From NCBI RefSeq assembly GCF_033115175.1, contig NC_084834.1, positions 37,306,077 to 37,370,076 on the forward strand: a DNA stretch of 64,000 nucleotides, given 5' to 3'. Shown here one piece after another: positions 46,120 through 57,879 of the stretch. The notes below the pieces were generated by a model. The model ran no database searches and was not told where the DNA came from. It saw only the letters and a program-made list of their open reading frames with translations. The DNA comes from Lepus europaeus. Lineage: Eukaryota; Chordata; Mammalia; Lagomorpha; Leporidae. Made by a program: the position numbers and the translations under genes. How positions within the stretch are numbered: position 1 is the stretch's first letter; each line of letters begins with the position of its first letter.

Positions 46120-47057
46120 ACTTCTCGTGGATTTTTTTAAATAGTGGAACTGAAACCTAATTCTAAAATTAATAAGATAGTGAGAAGGGTCTAGAATTGC
46201 CAAGGCAGCTTAGAGAGCAGAATTGTGGACCTGCTGAATGCCAGCTCTTAGTTTAAAGCCGCAATGGTTAACACAATGTGGCACTGGCACAGGTGCAGTA
46301 ACCAGACTGACGCAGCAGAACACAGGGTTCAGAAGCAGACCTACACATAAAACAGCTAACGTACAAGGATCGTTGTGATGAAAGCCTTGGGGAGAAGACA
46401 AGCCTTACAATAAACAGTGCTGGTCAATCCGTATGAAAACAAAGATTTTCACCCTTGCTCCAAGGTCAGTGCTTACTTAGTAAATCCAAGTGGAAGTCCC
46501 CAAAGGATTCTTTAAACTTAGCCACAATTGCCACACCACTGGGAGCCCAAGTGTCACAGCCTTCCCCTTCCTGATCTCCCCGACAGGACTCAGAAGCAGC
46601 CAGGTGGCCTCGGCGTCACCCAGACAGACTCGTGCAGCCAGCACTCAGGAAGGTCAGGCAGCCCCACTGGCAAGTGGCCTGGTCTGGCAAGGTCAAGTGG
46701 CCCAGGAGCCTATGAGAAAAGCAGGTCGTTCTACAGCTTCCTAGCAGGACAAGTGTGAGGGACCAGAACTCCTCGACCTTCTCAGCACTCGAGTCCTCCT
46801 GGGCTTTATTTTTCCCTGATGCTTCGCTACCAAAACTCTCCCTGACCCTTCGTCTCTATGCTGACTTCCTTTGCCTCCTTGCCCTGGCTTTCCTGTAGAT
46901 CGCTAGCAGAAAGGTTGTATTCGATAACAGTCCTGACCTTGAACAATTCCAATAATAATGCTTCCATTTGGTGTCTAAATAGGTCAAGAGCTTCACATAT
47001 GACCATTTAGTGCCTATATGTCATAGTTCAAGAGCTTCACACACAATGTATTATTTC
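46120..47057. other. Intergenic, no gene seen
   Basis: Mixed unique sequence. Small frames at 46.2-46.75 kb lack homology or splice context. Confidence 0.5.
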
Positions 47058-47305
47058 TATTTATTTATTTTTTGCCTGAGAGGCAGAGAGAGCTGCCATT
47101 CACTGTTTCTCTTCCCAAATGTCCGCATCTCAATCCAGGTTTCCCATATGGGTGGCAGGCACTCAACTACTTGAGCCATGGCTGCTGCCTCCCAGGGTAC
47201 ACAGTAGCAGGGATCTGGAAACGGAAGGGGACGTGGGACTCAAACCAGGCACTCTGATATGTGATACAGGCTTCCTAGCCAGTGGTTTAACTGCTAAACA
47301 TTCAA
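47058..47305 (-). mobile_element. CSINE (older type), antisense
   Basis: TTTCTATTTATTTATTTTTT tail, GGGTGGCAGGCACTCAACTA body, worn head. Shortened. Confidence 0.75.
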
Positions 47306-47338
47306 CCTCATGTCTTCTCTTTATAAAAAAATTGTTTC

Positions 47339-47673
47339 CGGCTGGAGCCATGGCTCACTTGGCTAATCCTCCGCCTGCGGCACCGGCACCCCGGGTTCTA
47401 GTCCTGCTTGGGGCACCAGATTCTGTCCCGGTTGCTCCTCTTCCAGTCCAGTTCTCTGCTGTGGCCCGGGAGTGCAGTGGAGGATGGCCCAAGTCTATGG
47501 GCCCTGCACCCGCATGGGAGATCAGGAGGAAGCACCTGGCTCCTGGCTTCGGATCAGCGTAGAGCACCGGCCGTAGCGGCCATTTGGGGGGTGAACCAAC
47601 GGAAGGAAGACCTTTCTCTCTGTCTCTCTCTCTCTCTCACTGTCTAACTCTGCCTGTCAAAAAAAAAAAAAAA
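47339..47673 (+). mobile_element. CSINE (younger type), sense
   Basis: Head CGGCTGGAGCCATGGCTCAC; tail GTCTAACTCTGCCTGTC plus 15 A. Confidence 0.92.
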
Positions 47674-47828
47674 TCACTTCTGTGTTCAATTTTATAACCA
47701 TCTTGATAACAACCAGTGAATTTATTTAACTGGCTTTAATGTTCACTGACAATCCTTCCATAGTCTAACTACCCTGTTTTATAATCAACAAAAATGTTTA
47801 CGTTTTCATAATTTAAAACTCACTGGTA

Positions 47829-48160
47829 GGAGCCCGCATTGTGGTATAGTAGGTTAAGCCACTGCCATCCCATATGGGCACCAGCATCCCATATGGGCAC
47901 TTATTCAAGTCCTGGCTGCTCTACTTCCAATTCAGCTCCCTGCTAATATGCCTGGGAAAGCAGTGGAAGGTGGCCAAAGTGCGTGGGTCCCTAAACCCAA
48001 ATGAAAGACCCAGAAGAAGCTCCTGGCTCCTGATTTTGGCCTGGCCAGCCTCAGCTCTTGAAGCCATTTGGGGAGTAAAAATCTCCCTCTCTGTCTCTCT
48101 CTCTTTCTCTCTCTGTAATGCTGACTTTCAAGTACGTAAATAAAATATTTTTTAAAGGAA
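47829..48160 (+). mobile_element. CSINE, sense, with duplicated internal word
   Basis: Head GGAGCCCGCATTGTGGTATA. The word CATCCCATATGGGCAC occurs twice in the tRNA-like region (47868 and 47885), a small internal duplication around the B-box. Tail GCTGACTTTCAAGTACGTAA. Confidence 0.85.
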
Positions 48161-48214
48161 AAATCATTAGTAAATTTCATATTCATGTAAACAATGGGTA
48201 CTCAATAGATTTTT

Positions 48215-48240
48215 AACCCACTGCATCACAGCACTGGCCC
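48215..48240 (-). mobile_element. CSINE head remnant, 26 bp, antisense
   Basis: ACCCACTGCATCACAGCACT then GGCCC is the reversed tRNA-like head only. It is bounded on both sides by CTCAATAGATTTTT (48201 and 48241), which looks like the target duplication of an element whose rest is gone. Confidence 0.75.
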
Positions 48241-48254
48241 CTCAATAGATTTTT

Positions 48255-48572
48255 TTTTTTTTGAGGTTTGTTTATTTGAAAGTCAAAGTTACACAGAGGG
48301 AAAAGGAGAGGCAGAGAGAGAGGTCTTCCATCTCTGGTTCACTCCAGCAATGGCTGGAGCTGCGCTGATCCGAAGCCAGGAGCCAGGAGCTTCATCAGGG
48401 TCTCCCACGCAGATACAAGGGCTCAAGGACTTGAGCCATCCTCCACTACTTTCCCAGACCATAGCAGAGAGCTGGGTTGGAAGTGGAGCAGCTGGGACTT
48501 GAACCGGTGCCCGTATGAGATGTCAGCACTGCAGGCAGCGGTTTTACCCTCTATGCCACAGCGCCGGCCCCC
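48255..48572 (-). mobile_element. CSINE, antisense
   Basis: T-run, GAGGTTTGTTTATTTGAAAG, head GCCACAGCGCCGGCCCC. Flanked by CTCAATAGATTTTT on the left (48241) and ATCAATAGACTTTT on the right (48573). Confidence 0.92.
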
Positions 48573-48589
48573 CATCAATAGACTTTTGA

Positions 48590-49190
48590 TTCACGCAAAC
48601 CTTAATATGGCAAATTCATTCCAACTTTATTCCATGATTGTCTTAAAAACAACTTTTGGTGGATGACTTTTTTGGACAAGAGCAAACTTTTCTGGGAATA
48701 TTTATTTTGTTGTATATTACCTTACAAACAAAATCACAGTCCCCAGTGGTGGTTTTTGAATCAGTGAAAACTTCAAGGAGAATTTAAGTTTCAATTTAGT
48801 TGTTAAACTTTGAGTATGAAAATCGCATTCACCATTGTACCATGACTGTTGATTAGTTCACACAGGGAAGCATTTTATATGCTTTAAACCATCACTTAGG
48901 ATATTCCAGCATTTTTCTTTTCTCTTTGAAGCAGAATATTAAAGCAAGCCATCCAACTATTCAGATACAACAAACTCTTGTGTTTTGTTTCAGTATAGCA
49001 ATTTATTAAAACATTATTTAGGTCTGAGTTGTTTCATTTAGTTAAGACCACAAAATTTAAAGAAAATAGAGCTGCATGTAAGGCTAATAAGTGGGCCTAC
49101 ATGCCATACTCTGCTTGCTAAAATGAGCTTGTGACACCTGAACTAGTAAACTGTACAAATAAGAAAACTTTTGAAAGTGTACACATAAAG
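48590..49190. other. Intergenic, no gene seen
   Basis: AT-rich unique sequence up to the solo LTR. Confidence 0.5.
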
Positions 49191-49196
49191 GATGTT

Positions 49197-49541
49197 TGTT
49201 GCAGTTGATTTCTCAACAATGTTGCAGTGGATTCGTTTCTGAGAGGAGGAGCGTGGTGGGGGCAGTGGTGGGGGCAAGAGGCGCGGAGTCACCACACAGA
49301 CCCCGGGAGTCGGGTGAAAGCAGGCCTGAGGCGAGCAGCCCGCAGACTCATTTATTTCAGTTGGTACAACAGCTTATATAGCCAAGACCAGCCAATCTGG
49401 TCAAGGGGCGGTCTATGCCCCAACCAATCACAGCCTGTTGCCAGGCAGGCTCCGTTGCCAGGTGGGATTCAAAGCCATTCCTGAGTAACTGACGCTCGCT
49501 CGCCAGTGGCCACCTTGGCATGGCCTTCTCATTCCACCACA
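49197..49541 (-). mobile_element. Solo LTR of an endogenous retrovirus
   Basis: 345 bp bounded by TG and CA, with TGTGGTGG at the 5' end and TGCAACA at the 3' end when read on the minus strand. A perfect 6-bp target duplication, GATGTT, lies at 49191-49196 and 49542-49547. On the minus strand it shows ATTGG/CCAAT motifs near 49430, a TATA box (CTATATAAG, about 49374-49382) and AATAAA (49351-49356), in the correct promoter-to-poly(A) order. No internal retroviral sequence is present, so the provirus was lost by LTR-LTR recombination. The 6-bp duplication favours a class II (betaretrovirus/ERVK-like) origin. The family is not identified. Confidence 0.88.
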
Positions 49542-49547
49542 GATGTT

Positions 49548-52062
49548 CATCTCAACACAGGCTGAAATCTATACCAATAGGAAAGCAGTTATCATTGAAG
49601 TAGTCAATGTAGTGTCTACTTCTAAAACAAACAAAAATCAAGAGCAAGATCAAGGAATAGAGTCACATCACAGAGTGAAAACAGGGACAGACTCATTCAC
49701 ACTGGAGACGATTAAGCAGAGTACTATGCACTATTTATCAGTGCTTTAGCAGCAGAACACTTTGCCCCAGTTACCGATCCCAGGTAAGGACCCTCGACAC
49801 ATCTTTGCCCTATGCATCTTGACATCAGAGTAGCCAAGGGCAATACAACAGTCAAGTACCCAAAAGAGCAATACTTTACTTACACGGAGAAGAGAGGGAG
49901 CCAGCTCAACTTCTAAAGTGTGCAACAGTCCCCATGGCCAGAGGGTCTCTGGGCATGCGAGGACAGGCAGTTGGCTACATGTACCCGTCTTGTTTGGGTG
50001 CAGGAAGGACCCCCATCCCTTCCTGGTGGAGTTTGAGATACTGGGGGTGTGTCTGAGGGCCGGAGATGCACACACTTAGGCAGGACAGAGGAGCACCCAT
50101 GGAATCTGAAACAGTCAAAGGGACTCAACACCAGGTGACAAGCCAGCTCGGGCTGGCGGGCTATTTATCTCTTGATAAGGAAGCCTTCCAGACCCAAGAT
50201 CCAGTCTTGTGTTCCCAGGGGCCAAGACTGCCTTTGCCAATGCTGCCCTAACCAGCTCCACCAGGGTCACTTCTGCTCCACCAGACCAGCACCCTGGGTA
50301 CCGCTTTGGGTTGTCTCTCGATCCCTTTTCCTATTGAAAGTCCTGCATATATGAAAGTCATGTAATAGAAAAGACATGGACAAATATTAAACTTTGTGAA
50401 TGCAGACTTTGAAAGCTAAATCTGGATCTCCCAAAACAAACACAGGGATTGCAAAATAAATTATAGCAAAAAAGGTAAGCAATATCTATGGGGCATAAAT
50501 AGAAATTTGGTGAGCTTTAGATAAATTTAGGTAGTAAACCAATTCATTAATGTAAAAGTCTGAAAATAAAAGATACACTTTGAAGAGTTATTTAATAACC
50601 CACTGCACAAATATACAAAATCTTCAAACAAAGCCCAGTGGTCACGTTCCCTAAAAGTCAGACATTGAGGAAAGCAACTGAAATGCAACATAGCCCACAG
50701 CATTCTGACCGGCAGTTTTCCGCAGTCCTATTAGGAAGATTTTTATGACAAGTGCAGTGTTAAGAACATCAGGCTGTTCCCCTCCAGGGCTGGTTTTTTT
50801 GCTGGAAAGAACAGCTGTCTCAGGAAACAGCAGTCATGTCCCTTGGGTTAAATTTCACCAGCCTGGCTGGAAATGAATATGACTATAATACGACACTGCT
50901 TTATTTTCTATGTGCTGACTTCCCAGCAGGCACTTCCAGATGGCCTTTCTTGGTTAATGATGGCTCTGTGTCCTTTCTTCTGACGCTGGTTGTCTTAATC
51001 TTCTCCGTGCATTTCAGCCAGCCCTGAAACTGTAGCTAGAAAGTGAGTTCCCGTCCTCCAAGATCAGGATTCCAGAGCAGATCACCTGGCTTCGCCCATG
51101 TGGAGGCATTGGTGGGGCCTGGAGCGGGGGCCTGAGGAGATCCCTGCTCTCATACCTGCCTCTGTCCACAGGTGATGGAGGCAGCAAGCAAGCACGCGTC
51201 ATCCACCTGGTCTTGTGGTTTGAGAACAGCATATGGGGCAGGAAGTTGCCAGGCTCTTCCAGGTGCCACTACATCAGTGCACCTGCCCTGGATCCCCTGG
51301 GCTGAAGCTGTGTTGCAGCCTGCCCAGTCCTGGGAGTTCCTTGCTGGCTGGAGCCATCAAGTCCTCCATAGTGTGTGTCCACTTCCAGCTTCTTTTTTGA
51401 GCTCTTAATTCTGTTCCATCATGAGCAGCTTTTTACCCAAAAGCATGCAGATACCTGTGAGCTTTGTCTATTTATAACTGAAGCATCATTCTCATTTCCA
51501 TCATCTCTCTTATCAGTTTTATTTTCTTGTCCAATGTTTTCTACACCCTGGAAGTCTTCTGCTCCCGATTATGGATTTAAATTCCGTTAGTGCCTCCAAG
51601 ACATTGGAAAATTCAGGGATGTGCTCAAGAATGCTCAAGAATTCCTTTCTGAGGGTCTGGCAGACAGCATATTCTTTCCCGCCCCAGGTCTGGCTGCAGA
51701 TCTCTCACACTGTGGAAGGAGGAAGGAGGGCTGAAGGTGTTTTCCCTTCCTGGGGTTTTGGGGGAAGGAGAAGTAAGAGGAGAAACAAGTCTGTTCTGGG
51801 TTAGTGTTGTTAGAAACTATTCTCCTTCTACTGAAAGCCCTGTCCCTTTCTGGGACTCCAAAATTGGAAGCAAAAGCCAGGAAGGAAGAGTTTTCAGGAT
51901 GATGTGCCTTTTGATCCTCGCTTCCTAATGTTTCCTAAAACTATACAAAGCCAGCTACCTGTCTGATCAAGACGAAGGGAAAGGGAGAAACACAGCAAGG
52001 GAAAATCCCATAAAATAATACTGCAAAATCCAAAGTAGCCCTTGTGAATTCTGTTGCTTTCC
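49548..52062. other. Intergenic unique sequence, no gene seen
   Basis: 2.5 kb without recognisable SINE, LINE or LTR. Frames below 110 codons, no plausible splice pairs noted. 49.75-50.30 kb is relatively GC-rich. Confidence 0.5.
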
Positions 52063-52389
52063 TTTTACAGGTTTATTTAGTTATTTGAATGGCAGAGCAA
52101 CAAAGAGAGAGAGACAGAGAAAGAGGGAGATCCTCCATCCACTGGTTCACTCTTCAAATACCCACAACAGCTGAGACTAGGCCTGGCCAAAGTCAGGAGT
52201 CAGGAACTCCATCTGGGTCTCCTATGTGGGTAGCAGGGACTCAAGAACCTGAGCCATCTTCTGCTGCTTTCCCAGGAACATCAGCAGGGGGCTGGATTGG
52301 AAGCAGAGCAGCTGAGATTCAAACCAGACCCCTGACATGGGATGCTGGTGTCACAGGAGGTGGCTTATCCCGCTACAGCACAGTGGTGC
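52063..52389 (-). mobile_element. CSINE (older type), antisense
   Basis: CCTTTTACAGGTTTATTTAG tail, body CTAGGCCTGGCCAAAGTCAG, head CTACAGCACAGTGGTGCCC. Imperfect flanking similarity (CCCTT...AATTC). Confidence 0.82.
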
Positions 52390-52768
52390 CCTTCAATTCA
52401 TTTTGTTTCTTTGACCAAATCATATTCCAGCTGGTTACTGAAACATTTATTTCCTTGCATTCCTTTCTTATGTCTCTAGTTTCTTTCTTCTCTTTCTTAA
52501 CTCACTGGCATCTCTCTTTAAATTGTCACCTAGGCAGGAATGCTCTTTGGACTAGCTCATTCTATTTTCAAAAACCACAGCTTCTTTACCTTAAGTTTAA
52601 TAGGCTACACTGTTTTCCTGACATTTTCTCTTGGCTTCCGAAGAAAGACGTTCTCTTTGATGCCTTGTTTCTTCCATGTTTGGTATTCTTTTCATTCTTT
52701 CCTGACCCAAGGATGACCAATACAGACTCAATATCAAAACAGGCCTCTGCCACTTGTCCTTGGCACCC

Positions 52769-53095
52769 GTTAAGGGTTGGATGGTGCCCTCCCCAATTCC
52801 TACATCGAGGACAACCCCAAGACCTTAGAATGTGGCCTTATGTGGGAACAAGTTTGTTGCAAGCGTAACTGGTAGTGTTAAGAGGAGGGCATTAGGATAA
52901 GCCCTAAACCAATATGGCAGGTATCCGTACAAAAAGGGGCCATTTGGATACAGGCACAGCCAGGGAGGCCACCATGGGAAGATGAAGGTTGATGGCAGGG
53001 ATGCTGCCACCAGGTAAGGAATCCCAAAAATTGGTGGCAAACTACCCAGGGCCAGGGAACAGATTCTTTCTCACAGCCCTCAAGACTTCCATCTG
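52769..53095 (+). mobile_element. MaLR (MLT1-like) LTR
   Basis: In order: GTTAAGGGTTGGATGGTGCC, GACCTTAGAATGTGGCCTTA, CCAATATGGCAGGTATCCGT, GGATACAGGCACAGCCAGGG and AACAGATTCTTTCTCACAGC. This matches the plan of MLT1-type MaLR LTRs in sense orientation. The 3' end with the AATAAA part is missing. Confidence 0.7.
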
Positions 53096-54992
53096 AAGAC
53101 ACATGGATCTATCCAAAACACACAATTCGCGTTGCCACTCTCCTGTATGGAATCTGCTCATTCCATAAGAGACAATAGGAGCCAGGAGTCTGGATTTGCC
53201 GTTCCTCCTGAAGCCCAAGTCTAACCTCCTGCTCCCCTTGCCTTGTTTGTTATGGTGCAGAAATGCCACTGAGCTTCCCAACTTCACTCTGCTGTTCCTC
53301 AACTCCGGTTCTCATTGTGCTGTGTCATATGCCTTGCCATGACCTGGCTCCCCATTCCCCATGCTCCTCTCCCTTGCTGGCATGACTCCTACTCACTGCC
53401 TTAGACTTAGACCCACTCACGCCTGCTGCCGGGAGTCCCCCATGTGCCTGTAGTCAGGATCAGATACTCTTGTATCTGGGTACGACTTTATACCATATTG
53501 TCCCATAATCATGTGTTAATCTGATCTTCTCCCAAGACCTTAGCACCGTGGATGCTCAGTAAATGTATGGAATCACACATTTATTGCATAATTGTGCTAA
53601 GAATGTCTGCCCAATGGAGAAACATCCCACATACCAATCCCCGTTATACTCTACCAAGACATGCTGAATAAGCCAAGGATCTTAACAAAGAGGGCATGCC
53701 CCAAAGGGCAAAGGCCCAGAAACACGGGGTGGAGCCTGGTGCCATAGGGCAGCTTCTAAGATGAATTAAACTCCAAGTGACAGAAATTCAGCCTGGAGAA
53801 GAAACCCTCCTGGAGAGTGATCGAAAGATCTTTCTACTGATGATGAGAAACTAGCAGAAAGGAAGATTTCTTCCCTTGCCTGTGACACTTAGACATTTGT
53901 GTTTCCAAATAGTCACTTTAACCACAGAGGTCGATGTGCACGAGAGAGGCTTTCAGGACTTTAAGCACACCAATAGAACACCTGCACTTGATACAGCATT
54001 GGCGCATTTCACTGCATAGATCAGCACTCACACCTCAGCCTGTTCTTCCCGGGGCTTCTCCTCCAGCCACAGCACCGTGGGCAGCTCGGGTGCAGAGACA
54101 CTGAGTCTCCTTAGCTTCCTTGTTCCCCGCTCCCTGTATGACAGCACAAAGAACAGAGTGATAGCCGTGGAAGGCAGTGGTGGCCCTTCCTTCTCTTGCC
54201 CTGCTGCGTGGTGCTATAGATGAAGAGGATTCCATCTTTTTCCTGGTGTCTGGGCCTCATCTCTACCAGGCGCTCAGGATCGATGCTTGGTCCCAGCAGG
54301 GCCTGCAGGGGCTTGTTCCAGGATCAGGCCTCACCGGGCTTCGGGTTTGTCCCCTGGGACAATGGCAGGCACCACAGGGAAGGCTTTGACGTCACCTCAG
54401 TCAGCCCTTTGCTCCTTCCCCGGGTGTCTGTCACGTTCGCACTGGAGCTGCAACCCTTCACCTTTGCCCAAGGCTTTCTTCCAGGCAGGACGCACCACCC
54501 TGCATTTTCCACTTGTCCTGAAGGTCGGGAAGAGGAAGGACGGCGGAAGGAGAGGGCACTGGAATGCGCTGTGACCTCTACCCTGGCCACAGCGTCCTCC
54601 TCTGAATAGGGGCCCAGCTGTCCCTGCAAAGCAGGAGGCCCGAGGCTGAGGCTCCACTGCAAGGGCCCCATTGCACCTTCCTGCCGCTCCTGTTGTCAAC
54701 AGAGAGCTCTAGAAGCAGGTCCTGCCTCACCTATGCAATACCCACATCCCTGGTCAGGTCACGGAGTCGGGGACTCACAGGACCATGGCGGGGGGATGGG
54801 AGGGGGGCCAGTGAATGGATCCTCAGTACAGTCCTTAGTTCAACAACCTGCAACCATCCAGATGGTATTAACAAAGAAACCTGCTTGTTAATAGTCATTA
54901 ATGGTGCCCTTCCCAAGGCTTATCTGAATTATTGTTCTAAGATCTTTACCAGTGTTCTTTAACTGTATCAAGATTTCATGATAATTATGATT
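53096..54992. other. Intergenic unique sequence with a GC-rich patch
   Basis: No recognised repeat. 54.02-54.80 kb is GC-rich with several CpG and overlapping open frames on both strands (up to 129 codons) but no recognisable protein. It contains a palindromic CRE (TGACGTCA) at 54387-54394. Confidence 0.5.
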
Positions 54993-55027
54993 CATTTTTA
55001 AAAGAGTTATTGATTTGAAAAGCAGAG

Positions 55028-55063
<36 letters not shown>

Positions 55064-55318
55064 ATCTTCGATCTGCTGATTCACTCCTGAAATGGCCCCA
55101 ACAACTGGGTCAAGGCCAGGCTGAAGCCAGGAGCCAGGAGCTTCATGAGGTGTCTCACTAGGGTGCAGAGACCAAGCCCTTGGGGCACCTTTCACTGCTT
55201 TCCCAGGTGCATTAGCAGAGAGCTGCATCAAAAACGGAGCAGCTAGGACTTGAACCAGCGCCCATGTAGCATGCCGCTATTACGGCGGCTTAACCCGCTG
55301 CACCGCAACAACTGCCCC
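54993..55318 (-). mobile_element. CSINE, antisense, with (GA)n
   Basis: TTTTTAAAAGAGTTATTGAT tail, GA repeats at 55032-55061, head CGCTGCACCGCAACAACTGC. A 10-bp target duplication, AATTATGATT, lies at 54983-54992 and 55319-55328. Confidence 0.93.
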
Positions 55319-55321
55319 AAT

Positions 55322-55490
55322 TATGATTATTGTTCCCATTTTATAGACAGGAAAGTGCAAGGGTAAAGAGATTAAAAAGGTGCATGCAGTCTCATGGAGA
55401 GCAAATACAGACTCACACCTGTGTCTTCCCGAGAATAAATCTGATGCTCTGAGCTCGTATTACACCAAACTGCCCTCAATTTGATACATG
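55322..55490 (-). mobile_element. MIR fragment, antisense
   Basis: TTGTTCCCATTTTATAGACA and GGAAAGTGCAAGGGTAAAGA read like the reversed MIR core. The rest is diverged. Confidence 0.5.
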
Positions 55491-55984
55491 CAGTGATAAT
55501 GCGTCCCCCAAAGTGGCATCACCGCCCATCGCTGGGTCACATTGACCATGAGACCACAGCTACGATCTGTCCACCTGTAGCTCTCACTCCTCAAAACAAG
55601 TGTAGAACAAATCTAACCCTGACGTCTGGACGTGCCTTCTAGTGCCTGATGACAGCAACGGCCTGTTCCCCACGCCCTCTCCTCCTTCTTGGTCTCTGGT
55701 CCCCTCACTGGGCCTCATCCCATAAACCTCGTAAGTTACCTCCCTTTCTCTTTCACCAGGTTCTACTGTGTACCTTTTAAACTAAAACTGTTATCTGTTG
55801 CCTGAAATACAAACCATGTGTGGGATATGTCTCTCATGTGCTTTTTAACTTTGGTTATTACTTATTGAAAAAAACATATTAGGACACCTTGCCGTTGTAC
55901 ATCCTCAAATCACAGGAAGATGTGACATCATAAGCACCCTGGGAGAGCAGCTGGGCTGTCCTCTAGCATGGAGGGACTGGAGGT

Positions 55985-56165
55985 CAGGCAGAGCCTAAGT
56001 GTATCACCTACTGCCTGTGGACCTATCAGAAGTTGCTTAACTTCTCCGAGCCTCTATTTCCTCACCCGCGAAGTGGGGAGAACAATGGCACTCACTTAGA
56101 GAGCTGCAGTAAGTGTGTTAAATTCTTTGAAGCGCTCAGCAGAGCAGCACTTACTCAATGCAATG
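55985..56165 (+). mobile_element. MIR fragment, sense
   Basis: CAGAAGTTGCTTAACTTCTC, CGAGCCTCTATTTCCTCACC and GAAGTGGGGAGAACAATGGC follow the MIR core in sense direction. Confidence 0.6.
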
Positions 56166-56239
56166 TAAACGTTCATTGAATGCGCAGAGTGGATAAGCCT
56201 TTCATTGTGTTATGAGGATTACACACTTCAGGTGCTTAG

Positions 56240-56400
56240 GGAAAAGAGTGGCCTATTAATAATAATAAGCTAATGATGCAGGCCCATTCACCGCAAAAGT
56301 AAAGGGTTTGAGGTTCAGAGAAATTATGTACGTTGGTCGCACCCACCCAGTCAGCGATTATCTTAGGTGAATTTGAACATTGGCCTCGTGTTCTATCACT
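56240..56400 (-). mobile_element. MIR-like fragment, antisense
   Basis: AAAGGGTTTGAGGTTCAGAG and AATTTGAACATTGGCCTCGT fit the reversed MIR pattern. Confidence 0.4.
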
Positions 56401-56508
56401 GTGCCACACCACCTTATCAGAATAGAAACGGAATCCTTTCCCCCTAAGACAGAGCCTGATAGTCCCTCTCTGTCTTCGGGCTGGGCTGGACTAAAAACAA
56501 AAACTGAC

Positions 56509-56730
56509 CTGCACCCCATGGGAGACCAGGAGAAGCACCTGGCTCCTGCCATCAGATCAGCGCGGTGCGCCGGCCGCAGCGCGCCTACCGCGGCGGCCAT
56601 TGGAGGGTGAACCAACGGCAAAAGGAAGACCTTTCTCTCTGTCTCTCTCTCACTGTCCACTCTGCCTGTCAAAAATAAAAAAAAATAAAAATAAAAATAA
56701 AAATAAATTTAAAAAAATAATTAAAAAAAA
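56509..56730 (+). mobile_element. CSINE (younger type), sense, 5'-truncated
   Basis: Starts inside the body at CTGCACCCCATGGGAGACCA, so the tRNA-like head is missing. The tail is AAAAT repeats and A-runs (56669-56735). A 10-bp target duplication, AAAAACTGAC, lies at 56499-56508 and 56731-56740, so the truncation happened during insertion. Confidence 0.92.
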
Positions 56731-57308
56731 AAAAACTGACAAAAGAAATAACCCAACCCTGTCCTCTGCCTACTCTTGCCCTGTTCTGAAAGGCAGACTC
56801 CTTTCCCACTAACGGCGGGCACCTGCAGGCCCGGGAGTGTGTGCAGTGCTCCGGATGGTTCCGGACACACACATACAGATCGCAGGCTGTGCTTGTTGCT
56901 CCCACTAATGTGCTGCTATAAACATCATCATTGGACTCAGGATAGGGCTAAGTATTTTCAGGTAGAAATATTCCTGGATCAAAGAACACAGCCGTTTTCT
57001 CGGCTCAGTGCTTATTGCCAACTACTTTTCCAAAAACTTTCTAGCAATTTATAATGCTATCATTAATATAACACTGGTATTATAATTAGTACATTTTAAT
57101 ATTCATATTTAATAATTCTAACATGCATTATTTGTTTTTAATATTGAACCTAAAATGTATTTTATATATGTATATGTATATATATATATAAATGTTACTA
57201 TAGTATTGGTAGGGACAAAGTACTAGGTGAAAGATGTACATTATCAGAGAATATTCAATCTACTTAAGTTTGTATTTTCCCTTTTATAAATTGTTTCTTC
57301 TCTCATTT

Positions 57309-57639
57309 TTTTTTTTTTTTTGGACAGGCAGAGTGGACAGTGAGAGAGAGAGACAGAGAAAAAGGTCTTCCTTTTTGCCGTTGGTTCACCCTCCAATGGC
57401 CGCTACGGCCGGCACATCGCGCTGATCCGAAGCCAGGAGCCAGGTGCTTCTCCTGGTCTCCCATGGGGTGCAGGGCCCAAGGACTTGGGCCATCCTCCAC
57501 TGCCTTCCCGGGCCATAGCAGAGAGCTGGCCTGGAAGAGGGGCAACCGGGATAAAATCCAGTGCCCCAACCGGGACTAGAACCCGGTGTTCCGGCGCCGT
57601 AAGGCGGAGGATTAGCCTGTTAAGCCACGGCGCCAGCCC
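57309..57639 (-). mobile_element. CSINE (younger type), antisense
   Basis: T-run, GGACAGGCAGAGTGGACAGT; head GCCACGGCGCCAGCCC. A 12-bp target duplication, CTTCTCTCATTT, lies at 57297-57308 and 57640-57651. It bounds the enhancer-like block on its left. Confidence 0.95.
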
Positions 57640-57879
57640 CTTCTCTCATTTGAGCATTTATCAATGTAACCACAACATGGTATTTCCTACAAGTGACCAA
57701 AGAGGGAATCATAGAAAAGTAGAAAACACTATTCCAGTGCAAAGCACAGGTAGGCTTTTTCATTTAACAGGAGGGCATTTTGTTCACTGAGTCTGATGGA
57801 CCATGACTTGGGCCAAGGCATTTGTTAAAAGTTTTTCTGAACTGTGGAAGAGGAGAGTTGGGGTTTAGTACGTGCGGAA

